Shown: positions 7,325-12,737 of the stretch, piece by piece | How the letters are laid out: each line of letters begins with the position of its first letter | Position numbering within the stretch: position 1 is the first letter of the stretch | Source: Candidatus Falkowbacteria bacterium RIFCSPLOWO2_12_FULL_45_13 | Lineage (GTDB): Bacteria; Patescibacteriota; Patescibacteriia; Patescibacteriales; GWC2-42-12 | Length of the DNA stretch: 12,749 nt | NCBI GenBank assembly: GCA_001778055.1 | Contig: MFFY01000054.1 | Span: forward strand, 2,639-15,387 | Direction of reading: 5' to 3' | Made by a program: the position numbers and the translations under genes | Notes under the pieces: model-generated | Told to the model about the DNA's origin: nothing | Database searches by the model: none | What the model saw: the letters and a program-made list of their open reading frames with translations, nothing else

Positions 7325-8611
7325 ATGAACATAACCAAAAAAAATTTAGATAAATCGCAGATTGAGCTGACCGTGGAAATGACGGCAGAAGAATTCAAGC
7401 CGTATACTTTGCGCGGCGCGGAAAAAGTTTCCACCGACGTTAAAATTGAAGGCTTTCGTCCGGGCAAAGTGCCATATGATATTTTAAAAGCTAAAATCGG
7501 CGAGATGACAATTTTGGAGGAGGCCGCTCATATTGCCATTGATAAAACCGCGGACAAGGCGGTGAGAGAGAACGTAAGTGAACAGATCGTGGGCCAGCCA
7601 CAAATTAATATTACCAAGCTGGCGCCCGATAACCCGCTAGAATATAAAATAGTTTTAACTCTGTTGCCCGAAGTTAAATTGGGAAAATACCGGGATTTAA
7701 AAATAAAGCAAGCCAAAGCGGAAGTTAAAGACGAAGAAATAGAAAAGTTGATCACCGAGTTAAGGGAAATGCGCGCCAGCGAAACCATCGCCGAAGGCGA
7801 GGTGAAAGACGGCCAGCGGGTGATTTTAGACATAGAAATATTTTTGGATAAGATTCCGGTTGAAGGCGGCCAAGGCAAGGGCGCCAGCGTCATCATGGGC
7901 AAGAATTACGTTATTCCAGGTTTTGATAAACATATCATCGGCGCTATGAAAAATGATTCGCGCGAATTCAGCCTGCCCTATCCTGTTAAGCATCATGATA
8001 AAAATTTAGCCGGCAAGCTGGCCGAGTTCAGGGTTAAAATTAAAGAGATATACGACCGGCGCCTACCTGAAGTGAACGATAACTTCGTTAAGGGCTTTGG
8101 CTTAAAGTCGCCCGACGAGTTAAGAAACAATATAAAAAAGAGTCTGGCCGCGGAAAAAGAGTCGGAAGAAGCGCGCCGCAGCGACGCCGCCCTATTAGAT
8201 AAAATAATCGGGGCCTCTAAATTCGGCGATTTGCCCGACCTGCTAATCAAGCACGAAGCCGAGGTGATGATGTCGGAATTGGAGTATGGGGTAAAAAAAC
8301 AGGGCGGCAAGCTTGAGGATTATTTAACGCATCTTAAAAAGACCCGGGAGCAGATGATATTGGATATCATGCCCGAAGCGGTTAAAAGAGTCAAAATTTC
8401 TTTAATTATCAGGGGAATCGCCAAACTGGAGAAAATTTCCGTTAGCCGTGAAGAAATCCAAAAGGTAGTTGATGACATCGCTAAGCAATATAAAGATAAT
8501 CAAACCGTGCGGGAGCGGGCCTCAAGCCACGCTTACCATGACTACGTGGAAAATAATTTGGCCGGCAAAAAAGTCATGGAGAAGTTGAGAGAATGGAATG
8601 TAGTGAAGTAA
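7325..8611 (+). CDS. tig: Trigger factor, ribosome-associated chaperone
   Basis: Trigger factor binds ribosomal protein L23 at the exit tunnel and shields nascent chains; it also has peptidyl-prolyl isomerase activity. The 428-residue product has the expected three parts. The ribosome-binding domain (about 1-115) carries the signature GFRPGKVP at 43-50. A PPIase domain (about 150-250) contains DGQRVILDIEIF and VIMGKNYVIPGFDKHIIGA. The helical chaperone C-terminal domain runs from about 256 to 428. Length is close to E. coli trigger factor (432). The ATG at 7325 gives a normal N terminus and lacks a Shine-Dalgarno. The classical tig-clpP-clpX order is not kept: smpB and ssrA follow, and clpP is nearby on the other strand. 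Layered palindromes flank the gene on both sides. Confidence 0.97.
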   Translation: MNITKKNLDKSQIELTVEMTAEEFKPYTLRGAEKVSTDVKIEGFRPGKVPYDILKAKIGEMTILEEAAHIAIDKTADKAVRENVSEQIVGQPQINITKLAPDNPLEYKIVLTLLPEVKLGKYRDLKIKQAKAEVKDEEIEKLITELREMRASETIAEGEVKDGQRVILDIEIFLDKIPVEGGQGKGASVIMGKNYVIPGFDKHIIGAMKNDSREFSLPYPVKHHDKNLAGKLAEFRVKIKEIYDRRLPEVNDNFVKGFGLKSPDELRNNIKKSLAAEKESEEARRSDAALLDKIIGASKFGDLPDLLIKHEAEVMMSELEYGVKKQGGKLEDYLTHLKKTREQMILDIMPEAVKRVKISLIIRGIAKLEKISVSREEIQKVVDDIAKQYKDNQTVRERASSHAYHDYVENNLAGKKVMEKLREWNVVK

Positions 8612-8628
8612 TTTTTTGTCCGCTAGAA

Positions 8629-8855
8629 AGGCGAAGAAGGTATTTCTCGCTTAAGGCGGAATTTGCCAGCCGAAGATATTTATTTTTCGCTTAAGACAAA
8701 ATCTGGGCATTTTTTATTAAAACCGCGTTATCATTAATTAAAACAGCTGAGCAATTTTAATAAAAAATGCGACGATTTTGTATGCGCTCAAAATAAATAT
8801 CTTCGGCTGGCAAATATCGAAATTTCGCATGCGCTCAAAGATAGCATCTTTGTCC
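8629..8855. repeat. Layered palindrome with conserved internal-loop modules, copy 2 (double)
   Basis: The main stem 8662-8686/8790-8814 is 25 bp and perfect. The inner module is left 8687-8706 (TCGCTTAAGACAAAATCTGG) and right 8771-8789 (GACGATTTTGTATGCGCTC). The apical stem 8707-8722/8755-8770 is 16 bp and perfect, with a 32-nt loop. Outside the main stem a second, degenerate module repeats the same ends: CTCGCTTAAG (8646-8655 region) on the left and ATGCGCTC (8829-8836) on the right. A decayed outer stem lies near 8632-8646/8838-8855. It occupies nearly the whole tig-smpB gap. Confidence 0.75.
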
Positions 8856-8877
8856 AGCAACCATTATTTAGGATAAT

Positions 8878-9357
8878 ATGCCCGTACTGGCTGTCAATAA
8901 AAGAGCCAATTTCGATTATGACATCCAAGAAATTTACGAAGCTGGCTTGGTATTATTGGGTTATGAAGTTAAATCGATTAAAACCGGGCACGTCAGTCTG
9001 AAGGGCAGTTACGTTACTTTTAAAAAAAGCCGGGGGAAAAATTTGCCCGAAGCCTACCTGACTAACGCTCATATTCCTTTATATAAGTTCGCCGGCGACT
9101 GGCCAGGTTATGAGCCGCTCCGCGCCAGGAAACTGCTTTTAAAAAAGAAAGAAATTAGATACCTAATGGGCAAGAAAGATGAACAAGGCTTGACACTGAT
9201 CCCGATAAAAATATATACTAAGCATAGTTTTATTAAACTGGAATTTGGCGTGGGCAAGGGCAGAAAAAAGTACGACAAGCGGGAAGTCATCAAGAAAAGA
9301 GAGCTGGACCGAGAGGTTAGAACGTTGACAAAAGGCCAATTACGAATTACAAATTAA
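8878..9357 (+). CDS. smpB: SsrA-binding protein SmpB
   Basis: SmpB binds tmRNA and delivers it to stalled ribosomes, starting trans-translation. The 159-residue product matches the family along its length: NKRANFDYDIQEIYEAGLVL, GYEVKSIKTGHVSLKGSYV, NAHIPLYKFA, RKLLLKKKEI, GLTLIPIKIY and the basic GVGKGRKKYDKRE near the end. The start is ATG 8878, preceded by a weak AGGA (8870-8873) only 4 nt away. Its partner RNA gene ssrA begins 56 nt after the stop. The last codons (GQLRITN) are read from an AT-rich repeat, CAATTACGAATTA (9337-9349), that recurs just downstream, so the tail has been extended or replaced by repeat sequence. Confidence 0.96.
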   Translation: MPVLAVNKRANFDYDIQEIYEAGLVLLGYEVKSIKTGHVSLKGSYVTFKKSRGKNLPEAYLTNAHIPLYKFAGDWPGYEPLRARKLLLKKKEIRYLMGKKDEQGLTLIPIKIYTKHSFIKLEFGVGKGRKKYDKREVIKKRELDREVRTLTKGQLRITN

Positions 9358-9393
9358 CAATTACGAATTAATTTAATTTTTAATTCGTAATTG
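9358..9393 (+). terminator. AT-rich hairpin between smpB and ssrA
   Basis: CAATTACGAATTAA (9358-9371) and TTAATTCGTAATTG (9380-9393) form a perfect 14-bp stem with an 8-nt loop directly after the smpB stop. No clean T-run follows. The same 13-mer CAATTACGAATTA occurs in the end of smpB (9337-9349), and CAATTACGAATT occurs upstream of clpP (11163-11174). It may be a terminator or only a repeat. Confidence 0.4.
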
Positions 9394-9412
9394 ATAATTG
9401 CTAATTGATTTC

Positions 9413-9800
9413 GGGGATGCCAGGTATCGATAATAACATTTTCTTAACAGCTTTCAGAAGTGAATCACAGCCGCCACTTAAATCGCGCTGTAACTAAAAT
9501 AAGTGTCAAAAACTTATTAAGCAAAGCGACCTTCTCTTGGAGAATGCCGACCTTTGCTCCTGTTGCCGCTTAATAAGCCGCAACCATCCGCTCGGCTTAT
9601 GTCTATACGCCGGTAACGGGTGTTAATTTATAGGCTCGGATAGTCGGTTGCTTTAGCCGGTTATCTTAAAAAATTAAAGCTGGTCGCGGTCGATTTTAGT
9701 TCGGTTTTTACGGCCGCAACGAGACAACAAACCGGGCTAATCTGTAAACAGGCTTTAAGAAGTTTATTAGACAGGGGTTCAATTCCCCTCATCTCCACCA
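9413..9800 (+). ncRNA. ssrA: Transfer-messenger RNA (tmRNA)
   Basis: tmRNA rescues stalled ribosomes and adds a degradation tag. The 5' end GGGGATG (9413-9419) pairs with CATCTCC (9790-9796) as a tRNA-like acceptor stem, with one G-U pair, followed by discriminator A and encoded CCA (9798-9800). The T arm is AGGGG-TTCAATT-CCCCT. The tag frame ends in ...RMPTFAPVAA with tandem stops TAA TAA (9571-9576). A likely resume codon is AAA at 9508, just after AAGTGTC, which gives a tag of 21 residues. The exact resume codon is inferred. The central part has several short complementary segments consistent with pseudoknots. smpB lies directly upstream. Confidence 0.93.
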
Positions 9801-9805
9801 TGGAT

Positions 9806-9838
9806 ATTTTAGATTTCTGATTTTCGATTTACGATTTA
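9806..9838. repeat. 33-bp direct repeat after tmRNA, copy 1
   Basis: This A/T-rich segment beginning ATTTTAGATTT and ending ACGATTTA starts 6 nt past the tmRNA 3' end. It matches 10316-10348 at 31 of 33 positions. Its last base is the A of the four-helix gene's ATG (9838-9840). Confidence 0.75.
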
Positions 9839-10216
9839 TGGCTAAGGAGGAGTTAAAAAAATAGAACAAAACAATTCGCCCTGAGAATCATTAAGTTGGC
9901 CAACGCTTTACCCAACACCGAAATTGGCGGAATTATTAAAAATCAGTTGCTTAGATGCAGTACTTCAGTAGCTTCCAATTATCGGGCGGTTTGCAGGAGC
10001 CGGTCAATGTTAGATTTTATTTCCAAATTATCAGTCGTTGAAGAAGAGGCGGATGAAAGCGCTTTTTGGTTAGAAATTATTATTGAATGCAATTTAATTA
10101 AGAAAGAATTAGTTGAGCCCTTGTTAAAAGAAGCGAATGAGGTTGTGGCTATCATGGTTTCCTCCAAAAAAACATCCAGAAATAATAAATTGAAAATTGA
10201 AAATTTTAAATCGTAA
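9838..10216 (+). CDS. Four-helix bundle protein (S23/23S rRNA intervening-sequence family), frameshifted near 5' end
   Basis: The ATG at 9838 opens a frame reading MAKEELKK and then TAG at 9862-9864. Skipping one A of the seven-A run at 9855-9861 joins it to the long frame, giving MAKEELKNRTKQFALRIIKL and then LANALPNTEIGGIIKNQLLR, about 125 residues. That matches the S23/IVP four-helix family, including the QLLRCSTSVASNYRA helix and the EEADESAFWLEII region. Without the shift, only a TTG at 9896 could start it, cutting off part of helix 1. It may be a true frameshift, a slippage-controlled gene or an assembly error. AAGGAGGAG (9844-9852) lies inside the 5' codons, not ahead of the start. The last codons (KLKIENFKS) come from an AT-rich repeat. 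Function is unknown; these proteins often occur as small stand-alone genes. Confidence 0.8.
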
Positions 10217-10225
10217 ATGTTTTTT

Positions 10226-10308
10226 GGCTCAGTGGCGGAACTGGTATACGCACAACACTTAAAATGTTGCGTCCTATGGGCATGTGGGTTCGACTCCCAC
10301 CTGAGCCA
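10226..10308 (+). tRNA. tRNA-Leu (UAA)
   Basis: The acceptor GGCTCAG (10226-10232) pairs with CTGAGCC (10301-10307). The anticodon stem CAACA/TGTTG holds loop CTTAAAA, anticodon UAA. A long variable arm (GTCC-TAT-GGGC) is typical of a class II leucine tRNA. The T arm is GTGGG-TTCGACT-CCCAC. CCA is not encoded (ACG follows), so it must be added by a nucleotidyltransferase. Confidence 0.95.
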
Positions 10309-10315
10309 CGTAGTT

Positions 10316-10348
10316 ATTTTAGATTTATGATTTTCGATTAACGATTTA
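10316..10348. repeat. 33-bp direct repeat after tRNA-Leu, copy 2
   Basis: Second copy of the segment at 9806-9838 (31/33 identical), starting 8 nt past the tRNA-Leu 3' end. The two copies bracket the four-helix gene and the tRNA-Leu. Confidence 0.75.
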
Positions 10349-10370
10349 AATTAAAATCGCAAATTACCAT

Positions 10371-10442
10371 GCGGGTGTAGTACAATGGTTAGTACGTCAG
10401 GTTGCCAATCTGAAGACGGCGGTTCGATTCCGCTCACCCGCT
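10371..10442 (+). tRNA. tRNA-Gly (GCC)
   Basis: The acceptor GCGGGTG (10371-10377) pairs with CACCCGC (10435-10441), discriminator T. The anticodon stem TCAGG/TCTGA holds loop TTGCCAA, anticodon GCC. The T arm is GGCGG-TTCGATT-CCGCT, with a G-T closing pair. CCA is not encoded (CATC follows). It probably shares a transcript with tRNA-Leu 62 nt upstream. Confidence 0.95.
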
Positions 10443-10457
10443 CATCGCATAAATAAC

Positions 10458-10491
10458 AACAGCTCTAATATAATCTTGGGGCTGTTTTTTT
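10458..10491 (+). terminator. Terminator after the tRNA pair
   Basis: AACAGC (10458-10463) pairs with GCTGTT (10481-10486), and the T-run extends over 10485-10491. The loop is long (17 nt). Its position after tRNA-Gly and before convergent clpP fits the end of the plus-strand unit. Confidence 0.6.
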
Positions 10492-10501
10492 AAATAAGAA
10501 T

Positions 10502-10524
10502 CGGGTGGATTTTTCATCCACCCG
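10502..10524 (-). terminator. Candidate clpP terminator
   Basis: CGGGTGGAT (10502-10510) and ATCCACCCG (10516-10524) form a perfect 9-bp GC-rich stem with a 5-nt loop. Read on the minus strand it lies 32 nt after the clpP stop and is followed by ATTCTTATTT, a moderate T-rich tail. Confidence 0.6.
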
Positions 10525-10556
10525 GCGGCGACGGCTGTTTATTTAACTTAAAAACG

Positions 10557-11135
10557 TTATTTAACAATTATTTTGTCCACGATGCCGTATTTCTTGGCGT
10601 CGTCGGCGTTCATGAAGTTATCGCGATCAGTGTCTTTCTCGATAGTGGTGATGGGCTGGCCGGTGTGATTGGCCAGTATTTTATTTAACTTTTCCCGGAC
10701 TTTTAAGATGTGCTCCGAGTGGATTTTTATGTCCGACGCCTGGCCTTCAAAACCGCCCATGACCTGGTGGATCAGAATTTCCGAGTTGGGCAGGGTAAAG
10801 CGTTTGCCCGGCGCGCCCGCGGCTAGAAGCACCGCTCCCATGGAAGCGGCCAGGCCGACGCAGATGGTGGAAACGTCGCTTTTAACATATTGCATGGTGT
10901 CATAAATCGCCATGCCGGCGGTAACCGAGCCGCCCGGGGTGTTAATGTAAAATTTAATATCTTTGCCCTTGTTCTCCGCGTCCAGGAATAAAAATTGGGC
11001 GATGATGATATTGGCCGTATGGTCGGTTATGGGTTCGCCCAAAAAGATGATGCGGTCTTTTAAAAGCCTGGAATAAATATCATAGGCTCGTTCAATTTGG
11101 CCTGATTTTTCTATGACGGTTGGGATTAGGGGCAT
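10557..11135 (-). CDS. clpP: ATP-dependent Clp protease proteolytic subunit ClpP
   Basis: ClpP is the serine peptidase barrel that works with ClpX or ClpA/C and degrades, among others, tmRNA-tagged proteins. From the ATG at 11135 the product has 192 residues and begins MPLIPTVIEKSGQIERAYDI, as expected for the family. A TTG nine bases upstream extends the frame but is a less likely start. The catalytic triad is intact: Ser98 in GLAASMGAVLLA, His123 in EILIHQVMGG and Asp172 in DTDRDNFM. There is no long propeptide. The gene has its own promoter (11176-11204) and converges with the tRNA genes. clpX is not in the window. Nearby smpB, ssrA and tig place much of the rescue and degradation pathway together. 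Confidence 0.97.
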   Translation of the reverse strand: MPLIPTVIEKSGQIERAYDIYSRLLKDRIIFLGEPITDHTANIIIAQFLFLDAENKGKDIKFYINTPGGSVTAGMAIYDTMQYVKSDVSTICVGLAASMGAVLLAAGAPGKRFTLPNSEILIHQVMGGFEGQASDIKIHSEHILKVREKLNKILANHTGQPITTIEKDTDRDNFMNADDAKKYGIVDKIIVK

Positions 11136-11175
11136 AAATTTCAATTAAAAATTAAAAATTATCAATTACGAATTC

Positions 11176-11204
11176 ATTTTATAACAAAAGATGTTTTTTA
11201 TCAA
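11176..11204 (-). promoter_or_regulatory. clpP promoter
   Basis: On the minus strand TTGATA (11204-11199), a 17-bp spacer and TAAAAT (11181-11176). Transcription would start near 11169, giving a leader of about 34 nt. The -10 matches that of the proximal nusA and candidate hppA promoters. Confidence 0.55.
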
Positions 11205-11253
11205 TGAGCCTGTCATATAGGGGTTATTTTAATTCGTGATTTTTAATTGTCGA

Positions 11254-12207
11254 TTATATCACTTTCCAGCCTTTTTCCGTTTTCTCCAAACGGCCTTCGA
11301 TGGTAAAGCCGGCCGCTCGCGGATGTCCGCCGCCGCCCAAAATTTGGGCTAGCCGGGAAACGTCGACATTAGGCTTGGCGGTCCGGAGGCTGCCTTTTAT
11401 TTTTCCGTCTTTCAACTCCCGCAGCAAAATCAAGCCGTTAACTTTGTCCAGGTTGCTTAAAAATCCGGACATGCCTTCCAGATCTTCTTCGGTCGCGTCG
11501 GCCGGCACATCTTCGGCCAAAAGCGCGGTAAAAGCCAGACCGTAGGTTTTGTTAATTTGCAGATTGGACATGGCTTTGCCCCAAGTTTTCATTGAAGCGA
11601 TGCTTTTGTTGCGCCAAGTGTTTTCCATGATTTGCGGCAGCCGCGCGCCTTTCATGAGCATTTCTGAAGCGATATTGATGGTTTGGGGCGAAGTTGAGGG
11701 GTAGAGAAAGTTGCTGGTGTCGGTCATGATGCCGGTCAAGACGCAATTGGCCAGATTTTTATTTATTTTTATCTTATTGGCCTTAAGAAAGTAATATAAT
11801 ATTTCCGTGGTGGCGGCCGCGGCCGGGTCGCGGATTTCCAAATCGGCATAGCCCTCAATTTTAGGGTGATGATCGATTTCCAGCGCCAGCTGATGGGGCA
11901 GCCGGTTGGCGATTTTCTCCTCCAGCTTGGTGCGCTTGAGGCTGCCGCAATCTAGGGCGATGATTAGGCCAAAATTAAAATTTATCAGGCTGGTTGTGAA
12001 TTTTTCCAGATGCGGCAAAAAGCCAAATTGGAGATTTGTTTGGCTTTGGCAATAAAGAGTGTAATTTTTATCGATCAAACTTAAAACTTCAGCCATTAAG
12101 CAGGCTGAAGCGATGGCGTCGCCGTCGGGATTGTCATGAATGACGACGAGGATGTTGACGGAGCTTTTTATTAAGTTGTAGGCTTTGATGAATAATTGAT
12201 TGTCCAT
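11254..12207 (-). CDS. nrnA: DHH/DHHA1 phosphoesterase, NrnA-like (nanoRNase / pAp phosphatase)
   Basis: NrnA-type enzymes degrade 2-5 nt RNA fragments and, in some bacteria, dephosphorylate pAp. The 317-residue product has the metal-binding DHH motifs in order: HDNPDGDAIAS (24-34), ALDCGS (84-89), the DHH motif IDHHP (111-115) and TGIMTDT (158-164). A DHHA1 domain ends with GGGGHPRAAGF (291-301), the substrate-binding loop. The length is normal. It follows rbfA by 33 nt on the same strand, a common pairing in bacteria (rbfA-nrnA near infB), so the two are probably cotranscribed. The ATG has no Shine-Dalgarno. The choice between nanoRNase and pAp phosphatase activity cannot be made from sequence alone. 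Confidence 0.93.
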   Translation of the reverse strand: MDNQLFIKAYNLIKSSVNILVVIHDNPDGDAIASACLMAEVLSLIDKNYTLYCQSQTNLQFGFLPHLEKFTTSLINFNFGLIIALDCGSLKRTKLEEKIANRLPHQLALEIDHHPKIEGYADLEIRDPAAAATTEILYYFLKANKIKINKNLANCVLTGIMTDTSNFLYPSTSPQTINIASEMLMKGARLPQIMENTWRNKSIASMKTWGKAMSNLQINKTYGLAFTALLAEDVPADATEEDLEGMSGFLSNLDKVNGLILLRELKDGKIKGSLRTAKPNVDVSRLAQILGGGGHPRAAGFTIEGRLEKTEKGWKVI

Positions 12208-12240
12208 AAGTGACTGTCTGTCGCAATGACAATAAAAAGT

Positions 12241-12585
12241 TTAAACTTTTTCCTCCTCTTCCTTTATTTTTTTAATTATCTCCTCAATTTTTGCTGCCTG
12301 ACTTTCGGTAGTGTCAAGCAGCCAGTTGAACTTTGGAATTTGCCTGATGCTCAACTTGCTCCTTAATATTCGGCTGAAGTGGCCGGACAGCCGGTTCATT
12401 TTTTTTAAAACCGATGGCCAGTATTTTTCCGGCAGAACCGAAATGCCGATTTTAGCGTGCTTCAAATCGGTTGAGCAGTCAACAAAGCTCACGGTTATAA
12501 GGCCGTTCGGTAAAGGCGCCTCTTTAACAATCAGGCTGGCCAGTTCGGCTTTTAATTGTTCGTTCAATCGCTCTATTTTTCTCAT
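12241..12585 (-). CDS. rbfA: 30S ribosome-binding factor RbfA
   Basis: RbfA binds the immature 30S subunit and is needed for 16S rRNA 5'-end maturation. The 114-residue product fits the family in length and pattern: MRKIERLNEQLKAELASLIV, LITVSFVDCSTDLKHAKIGISV, a central helix ending LRSKLSIRQIPKFNWLLDTT, and a charged Lys/Glu tail. It is a single KH-like fold by family. The ATG at 12585 has no Shine-Dalgarno; the preceding bases are A/T-rich. It is the first visible gene of a minus-strand unit with nrnA. infB, its common upstream neighbour, is not within the 164 bases to the window edge. Confidence 0.93.
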   Translation of the reverse strand: MRKIERLNEQLKAELASLIVKEAPLPNGLITVSFVDCSTDLKHAKIGISVLPEKYWPSVLKKMNRLSGHFSRILRSKLSIRQIPKFNWLLDTTESQAAKIEEIIKKIKEEEEKV

Positions 12586-12662
12586 ATAAATTCAAATCTA
12601 CGAATGTTGTCAAAATCTACAAATATTTTGGATAGTTAGTTAATTTGTAAATTAGTCATTTA

Positions 12663-12681
12663 CCCCGTCCGCTTGCGGCGG
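12663..12681. repeat. GC-rich hairpin upstream of rbfA
   Basis: CCCCG-T-CCGC pairs with GCGG-CGGGG with one bulged T, around a 2-nt TT apex (a real loop would open a pair). It is one of two GC-rich palindromes in the otherwise A/T-rich gap between rbfA and the window edge. Confidence 0.5.
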
Positions 12682-12700
12682 GGAACATATTAAGGGGGTT

Positions 12701-12722
12701 CAAAGGGGGATATCCCCCTTTG
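12701..12722. repeat. Perfect 22-bp palindrome
   Basis: CAAAGGGGGATA with TCCCCCTTTG reads the same on both strands over 12701-12722. It lies just before, and partly overlaps, the likely -35 region of the outward promoter at 12738-12746. It resembles the G5/C5 runs of the hairpin at 2812-2839. Confidence 0.65.
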
Positions 12723-12737
12723 CGCGCAAGCGTGTTA

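Noticed and set aside
7210..7467. Minus-strand ORF over the tig start containing CHSRLPAGRQA
   Set aside because: The peptide is the known spurious translation of the GTCATTCCCG/CTGCCGGCAGG dispersed repeat; not a gene.
9413..9800. CRISPR array or toxin-antitoxin locus in the gene-free smpB to tRNA region
   Set aside because: No regular repeats and spacers; the 388 bases are explained by tmRNA with a paired acceptor stem and tag frame.
9844..9863. AAGGAGGAG as Shine-Dalgarno for a downstream start of the four-helix protein
   Set aside because: No start codon lies 5-10 nt downstream in the family-matching frame; TTG 9896 is more than 40 nt away.
10226..10348. Full attL/attR pair of an integrated element at tRNA-Leu
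   Set aside because: The direct repeats lie outside the tRNA and tmRNA bodies and no integrase is present, so integration is kept only as a hypothesis in the findings.
11133..11144. TTG start three codons upstream of the clpP ATG
   Set aside because: ClpP proteins typically begin at M-x-LIPTVIE; the ATG at 11135 gives this directly.
12585..12613. Consensus TTGACA with 17-bp spacing to TTTATA on the minus strand before rbfA
   Set aside because: The last base of the -10 would be the A of the rbfA ATG, so transcription would begin inside the gene; probably chance in A/T-rich sequence.
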